Source: an uncultured Chthonomonadales bacterium (GTDB lineage: Bacteria; Armatimonadota; Chthonomonadetes; Chthonomonadales; CAJBBX01). Taken from it: 64,000 nucleotides of DNA. Where the stretch lies: assembly GCA_938005745.1 (NCBI GenBank), contig CALLMM010000010.1:124001-188000 (forward strand), given 5' to 3'. A model generated the notes under the pieces. It was not told the origin of the DNA. It saw only the letters and a program-made list of their open reading frames with translations, and did not search any database. Made by a program: the position numbers and the translations under genes. Positions 43,791-51,458 of the stretch are shown here, piece by piece; position 1 is the first letter of the stretch, and the number at the start of each line of letters is the position of its first letter.

Positions 43791-44909
43791 ATGAAGACCG
43801 AAAACCCGCAGACGCAACGCGAAGTCTATCTGCTCTCCGTGATTCGCGGAGAGCGGCAGGGAGCGGGCGCGTCTCTGCTGCGGGGCGCGCTCTCCGGGCT
43901 GGCGTGGGTCTATACGGGCGGACTGAAGCTCTACCTGCTGCCCTATCAGGTGGGACTGCGCAAACAGGCGAAGCTGCCCTGCCCGGTCATCAGCATCGGG
44001 AATCTGACGGTCGGCGGAACCGGCAAGACCCCGATGACGCAGTATGTCTGCGAATTTCTGCAGGCGCGCAGTCTGCGGGTCTGCGTGCTGAGCCGGGGCT
44101 ATCGCGGAGCCAATGAGCATGGCGTGGCGGTGGTCTCGACCCCGAAGCGGGTGGAACTGGACGCGGCGGCGGCAGGAGACGAGGCGCACCTGCTGGCGCA
44201 GATGCTGCCCGGCGTTCCGGTGTTGGTCGGCAAGGATCGCCGCAAGAGCGGCGCGCTCGCCTGCGCGCAGTTTCAGCCGCAGGTGATCGTGCTGGACGAC
44301 GGGATGCAGTTCTACCAGCTGCATCGCGATCTGGAGATCGTGCTGATAGATGCGCAGCGTCCATTCGACAACGGCTGGACGTTTCCGCGCGGTCTGCTGC
44401 GGGAGCCTCCCTCGCATCTGCGACGCGCCGGGTGCGTGGTGATTACCAATGCCGACCGGATCGCGCCGGAGCGCGTGGAGCGGCTGAAAGCGCTGATCCG
44501 GCAGTGGACGGGAAGCAAGCCGCTCTTCACGGCGCAGTACGCGATTCGCGCCCTGCGCGCGCTGGATCGCTCCGGTGATCAGACGCCCGCTTGGCTGAGC
44601 GGACGCAGGGTCGCCTCCTTCTGCGCGCTGGGCAATCCGGCAGGTTTCGAAGAGCAGATCGAGCGGGCAGGGGGGATGCTGGTTCATCGCGCGCGCTTCC
44701 CCGATCATCACGCGCCGACGATGGGCGAACTGAACGCCGTGATCGAGGCAGCCTGCGCCGCGCACGCCGAAGCGATCCTGGTCTCGGAGAAGGACGCGGT
44801 GAAGCTGCCCCCGATCGGTCGCCCGCTGCCCTTCTATGCGCTGACCGCGCGCCTGACGGTGGATGACGAGACGGCGTTCTTCGCCCGTATCCTGCAGACG
44901 CTGGGGTAG
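43791..44909 (+). CDS. lpxK: Tetraacyldisaccharide 4'-kinase LpxK
   Basis: A 372-residue P-loop kinase that phosphorylates the 4' position of the lipid A disaccharide. An N-terminal membrane-binding helix is followed by the Walker A loop ISIGNLTVGGTGKTP (about 68-81), LSRGYRGANEHG, VLVGKDRRKSG, VIVLDDGMQFYQLHRDLEIVLIDA and ILVSEKDAVKLP. It starts nine bases after the waaA stop and ends the envelope island. A rho-independent terminator follows. Confidence 0.94.
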   Translation: MKTENPQTQREVYLLSVIRGERQGAGASLLRGALSGLAWVYTGGLKLYLLPYQVGLRKQAKLPCPVISIGNLTVGGTGKTPMTQYVCEFLQARSLRVCVLSRGYRGANEHGVAVVSTPKRVELDAAAAGDEAHLLAQMLPGVPVLVGKDRRKSGALACAQFQPQVIVLDDGMQFYQLHRDLEIVLIDAQRPFDNGWTFPRGLLREPPSHLRRAGCVVITNADRIAPERVERLKALIRQWTGSKPLFTAQYAIRALRALDRSGDQTPAWLSGRRVASFCALGNPAGFEEQIERAGGMLVHRARFPDHHAPTMGELNAVIEAACAAHAEAILVSEKDAVKLPPIGRPLPFYALTARLTVDDETAFFARILQTLG

Positions 44910-44960
44910 CGGTCTCGGAGACAGCTGCGCTCACAGGGACAGGCATTTCACGCCGCAGTA

Positions 44961-44994
44961 CGCCCTGCCGGGAAGACCCGGACGGGGCGTTTTG
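44961..44994 (+). terminator. Rho-independent terminator of the lpx island
   Basis: Bipartite stem: CGCCCT (44961-44966) with GGGGCG (44984-44989), and CCGGG (44968-44972) with CCCGG (44977-44981), loop AAGA, followed by TTTTGCTTTC. It lies 52 bases after lpxK. Confidence 0.8.
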
Positions 44995-45083
44995 CTTTCT
45001 GGCAGGAGAGGATCGCACGCAGTGAGAAACTGAATATTACGCAGCAGGTGAACAACCGCCCGCGGAAAAACTTCCGGATTCAT

Positions 45084-45152
45084 CATTGTGAGGGAGGCGT
45101 AAGCCGACCCCTCCCTGTCATTGCGAGGGAGTGCAGCGACCGAAGCAATCTC
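45084..45152. repeat. REP-like palindromic intergenic repeat
   Basis: A 69-base element made of two hairpins: AGGGAGG (45091-45097) with CCTCCCT (45110-45116), and ATTGC (45120-45124) with GCAAT (45145-45149). The second half, GTCATTGCGAGGGAGTGCAG and onward to CGAAGCAATCTC, resembles a dispersed repeat known from intergenic regions of many bacteria. It lies between the lpx terminator and the beta-helix gene in a 311-bp spacer that otherwise looks empty. Only one copy is in this window. Confidence 0.7.
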
Positions 45153-45220
45153 AAATCGGCACCCCGCGCAAATGCACGCGCCGGGAACGGCGGGGCGGCT
45201 GCAGAGAGTGGGAGATCAGC

Positions 45221-46504
45221 ATGCAGTTTTACAGAAGGAGCATCCTGCGCCTGTTGTGCGCGCTGGCGGTCTTCGCTGGGATCGGACAGGCGGGGTCCGG
45301 ACAGGAGGCGGCGATGGGCGAATCCATCAACGTGCGCGCGCTGGGAGCGAAAGGGGACGGAAAGGCGGACGATACGCCCGCCTTCGAGGAGGCGATCCGG
45401 CGCGCCGCCGCCGGACAGGGCGCGGTGTTTGTGCCGAAGGGATCCTATCGTCTCAGCAAGCCGCTGGCCCTGGAGAATATCGGGATGCGGGGTCCCGACC
45501 CGGGCGCGTGGGTCGCCGACACGGATGCGCTGCCGGTGCTGATTCCGCAGCAGCGCGACGCGCCCTGTATCGTGATGAAGGCGGGCGCCAGCCTGAAGGG
45601 AGTCAGTATCCGCTACGACTGGGAGCGAGAGCCGGAGGCGGGTCCCCCGGCGGTGCTGGTAACCGGCATCGGAGCCTACCTGTCGCAGTTGAAGCTGATG
45701 TACCCCTGGGACGGCATCATGGCGGATGGAGAGAACAACATCGGGAGGCTCAACATCGCCGACGTCTTCATCGTTGCGCCCCGCAATATCGGGGTGCGCG
45801 TTACCGGGACGTGGGATGTGCCGACGGTGACGAATGTGGAGGTCTGGAACCTCGGACCGGTGCCGCGCGCCCTGGAGAAGGGCATCGGTTTCGATCTGGG
45901 CAAGAACGACCTGATCCGCATGACCGACTGCTTCGTCTTCGCGATGAACATCGGCTTCCTGCTGCGCGACGAGATACCGGGCTGCAAAATCAGGGGAGGA
46001 ACCTGGGGCGTGCTGACCGGCTGCTCGACCGACTACTGCAGTATCGGGATCGAGGTGCGGGGCGAGAATACCGTCAGCGTCGGCGGCGGGACCTACTGGA
46101 ACCATCATCAGAGCCTGATCGTGGACGGGGAGCGGGCGCGCGTGCGCGTCGCCGGCGCGGAACTCAAGTCCAACGGCGCGCCCGCGGTGGAGGTGCGCCG
46201 CGCCGACCATACGGTGATCAGCGGCTGCAGTCTGCTGCGCCCGATGGAGAAGTTTCAATTCCCCGCCGTTCACCTGACGGGCGGGCGCGTAACACTGACG
46301 GGCTGCCATCTGCAGTCCACGACGGAAGGTATCGTGATAGAGAGAAGGATCGCCTCTGCGCTGGCGCAGGGCAATACGATCGAGACGGCTGCCGGGAAGG
46401 CGATTATCAACCGCGCCGCTCCTCCGGCGAAGGTTCAGGTCTCCGGCAATCTGGAGATCGTATTCCAGCCCCCGCCTCCCGATCCGAACCCCGCGCCGAA
46501 ATAG
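45221..46504 (+). CDS. Secreted right-handed beta-helix protein (pectate-lyase superfamily type)
   Basis: A 427-residue protein with a signal peptide (ILRLLCALAVFAGIGQAGSG). Then comes the Pectate_lyase_3 start INVRALGAKGDGKADDTPAFEEAI near residue 37 and many short beta-helix coils up to the C-terminus (e.g. GCSTDYCSIGIEVRGENTVSVGGGTYW). Such proteins bind or cleave polysaccharide chains; catalytic residues cannot be assigned. ATG 45221 has GGGAG at 45209-45213. The next gene, a glycosidase-like protein, begins 40 bases downstream, so the pair probably forms a small carbohydrate operon. Confidence 0.85.
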   Translation: MQFYRRSILRLLCALAVFAGIGQAGSGQEAAMGESINVRALGAKGDGKADDTPAFEEAIRRAAAGQGAVFVPKGSYRLSKPLALENIGMRGPDPGAWVADTDALPVLIPQQRDAPCIVMKAGASLKGVSIRYDWEREPEAGPPAVLVTGIGAYLSQLKLMYPWDGIMADGENNIGRLNIADVFIVAPRNIGVRVTGTWDVPTVTNVEVWNLGPVPRALEKGIGFDLGKNDLIRMTDCFVFAMNIGFLLRDEIPGCKIRGGTWGVLTGCSTDYCSIGIEVRGENTVSVGGGTYWNHHQSLIVDGERARVRVAGAELKSNGAPAVEVRRADHTVISGCSLLRPMEKFQFPAVHLTGGRVTLTGCHLQSTTEGIVIERRIASALAQGNTIETAAGKAIINRAAPPAKVQVSGNLEIVFQPPPPDPNPAPK

Positions 46505-46544
46505 CGCGGCGGAGCGCGGAGCGATCCCCGACGGGAGAACGCAG

Positions 46545-48761
46545 ATGAAAACGGGTTTTCTCACACTGCTGCTCTGTGCGCTGTCCGTACCGCTTGCCGC
46601 GGAGATGCGGATCACCACCACCGAACTGTCGCCCGCCGTGCTGGTGACGACAACCGAACGACGGCTCTCGCTCTTTGCCAGTACGGAGGCGTGGGGACTG
46701 GGCGCGCCCGCGCAGATCCTCCTGCCTCTGCGCGAGAAGACCGGCTCCTTCAGTCGTCTGCAGAGCACAAAACGCTGGACGGACGCGAAGGGACTGCTCC
46801 GAGAGGGCTGGACGCTGGTCTGGTTTCGCGGGGCGAAGGGTTGGGAGGCGTGGGACGCGCCTTGGCTGATCGTCTGGCAGCGCAATCCGACCGCCCTGAC
46901 GCTGAATGAGAACGGTCTGCGCGCGGAGGCGAGAGAGCCGCTCGGCGACATCGCCCTGATGCCCCTGTACGGACTAGGGAAGCCGGACACGCGCTCCTGG
47001 AATCCGCCGCCCGCCGACGTGATCCAGCGCTGCCGGTTCTGGTCGCGCGTCCTGCGCTTCTATCCGCTCTACTGTCGGGAGCGGTTCCGGATAGACCCGG
47101 CGCAGGACGCGCTGATCATCGAGAACGCCTTCACCTGGAGACAGATCAAAGACGACTGGCGGACGCCCCCGCTCAAATTTGCGCCCGTCTCTCCGACGCT
47201 GGCGCTGGCGAAGCAGGGGGGCTTGATGCCGATGCGCTTCTCCGCGCCGCTGCACGACCCTCAGGTGGTTACCGCTTTCGGTCCCTGCATGGGCGTGCTC
47301 AACGCCGACCGCTACACCGTCTCGTTCCCGATCCTCCGCTACATCGTGGAGACGGAGCAGGAGCCGTCGCCCGACCTCTCCAACCCGGTCGTGGCGGAGG
47401 CGCGCCGCCGGCTGCTGAACGCCATGACCGAAAGCTTCAGCAGTCCGGACGGGCTGTTTCATCAGGACTTCGGTGACCCGCCGACCTTCGCGAAACCGCC
47501 GCAGGAGCAGGACAACGAGAACGGAAACACCTGCTGGGCGGTCGTCAGCGCGCAGTACTACTGCCGCGCTCTGCCCTATCTGCCCGCCGAACTGCGTGAG
47601 AAGGCGAAGCCCCGCCTGCGCCGCTACTTCGCCGACTGGATCCTGCAGCCCCGCCGCTATCAACCCTTCCGGGGGAAGCTGCTGCTGTTCGGTCCGGGCA
47701 TCGGCGCATGGGGCGGCTACGACGACGCGGGCAAGTTCTCCAGCAACGTGATCCTGACCCTCTGGACCTACGCCCGCTACACCGGCGACTACGCGCTCAT
47801 CAAAGAGCGGTGGGACCTGGTCAGGAAGCTGTTTATCACGCCTCGCGAAACTACGTGGCGAGGCTTCGGGCGCGACACAATCGCCGAGATGGGCGACAAG
47901 GCGGCTCCCGCGTTGGCGATGGCGCGGCTGGCATGGTTCGTCGGCGATCGGGAGACCTTCGCCTTCGCCGCCTACATCTTCGCCCGTGAACTCGTCCACC
48001 ATGCCGTCATGCAGAACGGAGCCGCCTACTTCGTGCGCCATCAGCCGCTCTTCAGTCTGGAGCGGATGCCTCCGAACGTCTACCTGACCAACCTCTGGGG
48101 CGACATCGCCGGCTGGCAGATAGACGGACCGACCTATCCGGCGGTGACCGGCGAGCGGCAGTACGAGAACCGCTGGGTGCGATTCGGCGACCCGGACGTA
48201 GCGCGCTTCCACCGCGACCATCTGCAGGCGCTCAACCGCGCCGAACTTGACGGTTTGCTCGCCTCCGGCGCCTTCACGACCAGACGCCAGAACACGCTGG
48301 ATGACCCGCATATTCTGCCTTCTATCGTGCGGCTGCGCTCGCTGGTCCTCCATGAGCCGCCGGAGCGTCTGGCGGCGATCCTGCCGGTGGGCGCGAATGT
48401 CCACTCCAACAGTGGGATCGCGGCGCACTGCATGGCGTATCTGCGCGTCAGCCGCGCGCCCCGCTTCGCGCCGCTCATTCCCCGCGCGCAGACAGCGACC
48501 GACTGGCAGCGGGGGCTGGAGCGAGAGCGACCGGAGGGGGACGCGGTTCTGACGGCGACGGTGCAGTGGAGCGCGGGCAGAGAGAGCCGTGTCGGCGCGC
48601 CCGCCGTCACCTGGTTCGGGTGGAAGCCGCCGAAGAGCAGCCCGAACCTGCCCGGAGGCGACCGCTGGTCGTTCGGGCAGATCCTCGCCGAAAAGCCGCC
48701 AGTCTCCGGTCGCGAGCAGGTGTTGAACTGGAACACCCGTGTCGTGCATCTTGCGCCGTAG
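46545..48761 (+). CDS. Secreted (alpha/alpha)6 glycosidase-like protein
   Basis: A 738-residue protein with a signal peptide (MKTGFLTLLLCALSVPLA). Its N-terminal 270 residues are beta-rich; the middle is alpha-hairpin rich (NTCWAVVSAQYYCRALPYLPAELREK, SSNVILTLWTYARYTGDYALIKERW, LAMARLAWFVGDRETFAFAAYIFA), the pattern of a six-hairpin toroid; a short tail has beta strands. I cannot name the family. It probably cleaves a polysaccharide together with the beta-helix protein upstream. GGGAG lies 11 bases before ATG 46545. In the same frame after the stop lies a remnant of a PhyH gene. Confidence 0.65.
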   Translation: MKTGFLTLLLCALSVPLAAEMRITTTELSPAVLVTTTERRLSLFASTEAWGLGAPAQILLPLREKTGSFSRLQSTKRWTDAKGLLREGWTLVWFRGAKGWEAWDAPWLIVWQRNPTALTLNENGLRAEAREPLGDIALMPLYGLGKPDTRSWNPPPADVIQRCRFWSRVLRFYPLYCRERFRIDPAQDALIIENAFTWRQIKDDWRTPPLKFAPVSPTLALAKQGGLMPMRFSAPLHDPQVVTAFGPCMGVLNADRYTVSFPILRYIVETEQEPSPDLSNPVVAEARRRLLNAMTESFSSPDGLFHQDFGDPPTFAKPPQEQDNENGNTCWAVVSAQYYCRALPYLPAELREKAKPRLRRYFADWILQPRRYQPFRGKLLLFGPGIGAWGGYDDAGKFSSNVILTLWTYARYTGDYALIKERWDLVRKLFITPRETTWRGFGRDTIAEMGDKAAPALAMARLAWFVGDRETFAFAAYIFARELVHHAVMQNGAAYFVRHQPLFSLERMPPNVYLTNLWGDIAGWQIDGPTYPAVTGERQYENRWVRFGDPDVARFHRDHLQALNRAELDGLLASGAFTTRRQNTLDDPHILPSIVRLRSLVLHEPPERLAAILPVGANVHSNSGIAAHCMAYLRVSRAPRFAPLIPRAQTATDWQRGLERERPEGDAVLTATVQWSAGRESRVGAPAVTWFGWKPPKSSPNLPGGDRWSFGQILAEKPPVSGREQVLNWNTRVVHLAP

Positions 48762-48776
48762 CGGAAGGCGGAGGCG

Positions 48777-48980
48777 CATCTCCGGCAGGGAAACCCGCAC
48801 CGCAGCACGGAGAACCATTCGGATCAGGTGCGGTGGAGCATTGACCTGTGCTGGCAGCGACCGGAGGAGCCGTCGGGGTTGGAGGAGATCAAGGACTGTA
48901 TTCTGATGCGAACCGCCCGCGATCCTGACTATCGTCACGACGAAGAAAACTGGGGCAAACAGATGGGTTCTGTGCGATAG
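48777..48980 (+). pseudogene. 3' remnant of a phytanoyl-CoA dioxygenase (PhyH) gene
   Basis: Translation of the frame directly after the glycosidase stop gives about 67 residues that match the C-terminus of PhyH-family oxygenases: HLRQGNPHRSTENHSDQVRW, then SIDLCWQRPEEPSG and MRTARDPDYRHDEENWGKQ, ending in TAG at 48978. The HRS histidine would be the distal iron ligand and VRWSIDLRYQ-like is the family's last strand. There is no start codon with a ribosome site, and the N-terminal two thirds, including the HxD motif, are missing. It lies in frame with the upstream glycosidase, separated by its stop and five codons, which suggests a deletion. The intact PhyH at 60526-61359 belongs to another subfamily. 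Confidence 0.7.
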
Positions 48981-49119
48981 CGATAATGGCATATCCCGTT
49001 AATAGTTCGGGACCGCTCTGCGACTCTGATCGAATGAACGCCTGGCTTTCTGCGGACAGGGGCGTTCCGACCAACCCGATCAGCACGACGGCTGTCCTGT
49101 AAAGTAACAATTTTTTCAT
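48889..49119 (-). CDS. Putative small secreted peptide
   Basis: A 76-residue frame starting MKKLLLYRTAVVLIGLVGTP with LSAES next, a good Sec signal peptide with cleavage near residue 24, leaving a polar mature peptide of about 52 residues. The ribosome site GGAG lies 8 bases before ATG 49119. Its 3' half runs antisense to the PhyH remnant. No family is recognised. A long hairpin (49148-49183) lies in its leader. It might be chance, since only the signal and ribosome site support it. Confidence 0.42.
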   Translation of the reverse strand: MKKLLLYRTAVVLIGLVGTPLSAESQAFIRSESQSGPELLTGYAIIAIAQNPSVCPSFLRRDDSQDRGRFASEYSP

Positions 49120-49147
49120 CTAGCTGCTCCGACAGTGCGAAAAGGCG

Positions 49148-49183
49148 AAGAGGCGTGACAGAGATGTATCTCGTACGCCTCTT
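49148..49183 (-). promoter_or_regulatory. Leader hairpin upstream of the small secreted peptide gene
   Basis: AAGAGGCGT (49148-49156) pairs with ACGCCTCTT (49175-49183), with an inner GAGA/TCTC stem capped by TGTA. Read on the minus strand it is followed by CGCCTTTTCG, so it could work as an attenuator ahead of the small gene. Confidence 0.4.
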
Positions 49184-49336
49184 GCCATGTCTTCGAAAAG
49201 AAGCGCTGTTAAATGCCTGCCATAACCACCGTAAAATCGTGTCTCTCGAATATTGAGAAGTGTTAATTACGCGAGGACGATCCGTTCTGTCTATCCTTGC
49301 ATATCGCATCTCCTGCCGGCATCTCCCGCCTTTGCG

Positions 49337-49345
49337 TGCTATAAT
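49337..49345 (+). promoter_or_regulatory. Extended -10 promoter of the DUF512 gene (leaderless)
   Basis: TGCTATAAT, a perfect extended -10, with no -35 at 17-18 bp upstream. The -10 ends 8 bases before the ATG at 49354, so the transcript should start at or one or two bases before the start codon. No ribosome site lies between. Confidence 0.72.
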
Positions 49346-49353
49346 GAGCCGTT

Positions 49354-50769
49354 ATGTCTGAACTGCTTGTGAAAAACCCGCCAGGCGCGCTCATCGTGAA
49401 GGCGGTGGAGCCGGGGAGCGCGGCGGCGCGCGCCGGCATCGCGCCCGGAGACCTCCTGCGCGAGATCAACGGCAAGCCGATCCTGGATATTCTCGACTAC
49501 CAGTTCCACTCTGCCGAGAGCCGCCTGAAGGTCGTGCTGGAGCGCGAGGGGAGGCGATACGTGGCGGCGGTGCGCGTGCCGGAGGGAGAGACGCCCGGCT
49601 TAACCTTCCTGCACGACCTCGGCGACAAGATCCATACCTGCAACAACCGGTGCGTCTTCTGCTTTATCCATCAGATGCCGAAGCGGATGCGCAAAACGCT
49701 CTACCTGATGGACGACGACTTCCGGCTGTCGTTTATGCACGGCAACTATGTGACGCTGACCAACCTGACCCCGCAGGAGTGGGAGCGAATCAAGGAGCAG
49801 AAGCTCTCCCCGCTCTATGTCTCCGTGCATGCGACCGATCCCGAGCTTCGCGCCCGGCTGCTGGGTCGTCCCGAACCCGCCCCCATTCTCCCGCAGCTTC
49901 GCGAACTGGCGGACAGCCGCATTGACACGCACGCGCAGATCGTGCTCTGCCCGGGTCTCAACGACGGGGAGAGCCTGCGGCAGACGCTGGAGGAGCTGTC
50001 GGGACTGCATCCGTCGCGTTCGGGAAAGCGGTGCGGCGTCCGTTCGGTCGCGATTGTGCCGGTCGGAGTCACGCAGTTTCGGGAACGGCTGCCGAAGCTG
50101 ACGACCGCAAGCCGCGACTACGCCGTCGAGATGATCGCCGAGATAGACCGGTCGGCGCGCCGTTTCCGCCGGGAACTGGGCACGCGCTTCGCCTGGCTGT
50201 CGGACGAGTGGTACTTTCTGGCGGAGAAGCCGTTCCCCGCGTCGGCGCACTATGAGGAGTTTCCGCAGCTGGAGGACGGGATCGGGACGGTGCGGCTCTT
50301 TCTGGACGACGCGGCGAGGCTGGAGCGACGGCTGCCCGATCGCGCGCCGACCCCCGTCTCCGCGACGCTGGTTACCGCGGAGCTGCCGGCGCAGATCGTG
50401 GGGGCGCTGGCGGAACGGCTGAACCGGATCGAGGGGGTGGAGACGAACGTCTGCGTGGTGAAAAACCGCTTTTTCGGCGGCAGCATCAACATCGCCGGGC
50501 TGATCACCGCGGCCGACCTGCTGGAGCATCTGGCGCAGTTCCCGGCGCGCGAGACGCTCTACCTGCCCTCCATCTGCCTGCGCGACGACCGGCTGTTTCT
50601 GGACGACTACACGGTGGAGGATATTCGCCGGGAGACCGGACGCGAGGTGCGGGTAGTCAACGCAAAGCCCTCCGATTTGGCGGAGGCGATGGGGCTGATC
50701 GCTCCTCGCCGCCGCCGGGCGGCGGAGAACCGCTGGATGATGGAGGAGCGACCGGACGCCCCGGGCTAA
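49354..50769 (+). CDS. DUF512 family PDZ-radical SAM-like protein
   Basis: A 471-residue protein: an N-terminal PDZ-like domain (IVKAVEPGSAAARAGIAPGDLLREINGKP), the cluster motif CNNRCVFC (Cys96, 100, 103) followed by FIHQMPKRMRKTLYLMDDDFRLSF, and the C-terminal DUF512 domain (GSINIAGLITAADLLEHL, LPSICLRDDRLFLDD). The family is of unknown function and often lies next to the ribosome GTPase gene der; der is not here. It is probably translated from a leaderless mRNA. Its stop overlaps the convergent nanE stop by four bases. Confidence 0.93.
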   Translation: MSELLVKNPPGALIVKAVEPGSAAARAGIAPGDLLREINGKPILDILDYQFHSAESRLKVVLEREGRRYVAAVRVPEGETPGLTFLHDLGDKIHTCNNRCVFCFIHQMPKRMRKTLYLMDDDFRLSFMHGNYVTLTNLTPQEWERIKEQKLSPLYVSVHATDPELRARLLGRPEPAPILPQLRELADSRIDTHAQIVLCPGLNDGESLRQTLEELSGLHPSRSGKRCGVRSVAIVPVGVTQFRERLPKLTTASRDYAVEMIAEIDRSARRFRRELGTRFAWLSDEWYFLAEKPFPASAHYEEFPQLEDGIGTVRLFLDDAARLERRLPDRAPTPVSATLVTAELPAQIVGALAERLNRIEGVETNVCVVKNRFFGGSINIAGLITAADLLEHLAQFPARETLYLPSICLRDDRLFLDDYTVEDIRRETGREVRVVNAKPSDLAEAMGLIAPRRRRAAENRWMMEERPDAPG

Positions 50770-51455
50770 CCGGACAGTGCCTGCGCGAACTGCGCCGCGA
50801 TCCAGTCGGTAGCGGTGATGGCGGTTCCCACCACCACGGCGAACGCGCCCGCCTCGATCGCGGCGCGCGCCTGCTGCGGGGTGTGGATCCGCCCCTCGCA
50901 GATGACCGGCAGCGGCTTCAGCGCGTCGGCGAGGCGGGCGACAAGCTCCAGATCGGGACCGCGCCCCCTGCGGTCGGCGGTCTGGACGGTGTAGCCGTTC
51001 ATCGTGGTGGCGACGATGTCCGCCCCCGCCTCCGCCGCGGCGATCCCCTCCTCATAGGTGGCGATGTCCGCCATCACCCGCCGATCCAGTTCCCGGTGAA
51101 TGCGCTGCGTCAGGGCGGCGAAGTCGTCGGAGCCGGGGCGGGGGCGGGCGGTGGCGTCCAGCGCGACGATCTGCGCTCCCGCCTGCGCCACCTCGCGCGC
51201 ATCCTCAAACTCCGGCGTGATATAGACCTCGAAGCCGGGAACCTCGCGTTTCTGGATGCCGATGATCGGCAGCCGCACCGCCTGCGCGACGGCGCGAATG
51301 TTGCGGGCGTAGTTGGCGCGGATGCCGACCGCGCCCGAAATCTCGGCGCAGCGCGCCATCGCCGCCAGTATCTCCGGAGAGTCCAGCGGACTGCCCGGAG
51401 CCGCCTGACAGGAGACGATCAGTCCGCCGCGCAGCGTTTCGATCCATGCAGACAT
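50766..51455 (-). CDS. nanE: N-acetylmannosamine-6-phosphate 2-epimerase
   Basis: A 229-residue TIM barrel that turns ManNAc-6-P into GlcNAc-6-P. Blocks are LRGGLIVSCQAAPGSPLDSPE, VGIRANYARNIRAV, LPIIGIQKREVPGFEVYITP, IVALDATARPRP, MADIATYEEGIAAAEAGAD, and VICEGRIHTPQQARAAIEAGAFAVVVGTAIT with the phosphate site. AAGGAG overlaps the upstream kinase stop, three bases before. The pair would handle amino sugars from sialic acid or cell-wall turnover. Confidence 0.95.
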   Translation of the reverse strand: MSAWIETLRGGLIVSCQAAPGSPLDSPEILAAMARCAEISGAVGIRANYARNIRAVAQAVRLPIIGIQKREVPGFEVYITPEFEDAREVAQAGAQIVALDATARPRPGSDDFAALTQRIHRELDRRVMADIATYEEGIAAAEAGADIVATTMNGYTVQTADRRGRGPDLELVARLADALKPLPVICEGRIHTPQQARAAIEAGAFAVVVGTAITATDWIAAQFAQALSG

Positions 51456-51458
51456 CGC

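Noticed and set aside
48935-49309. 124-residue minus-strand frame overlapping the small secreted peptide
   Set aside because: No ribosome site or signal, unusual composition; the overlapping frame starting at 49119 is better supported.
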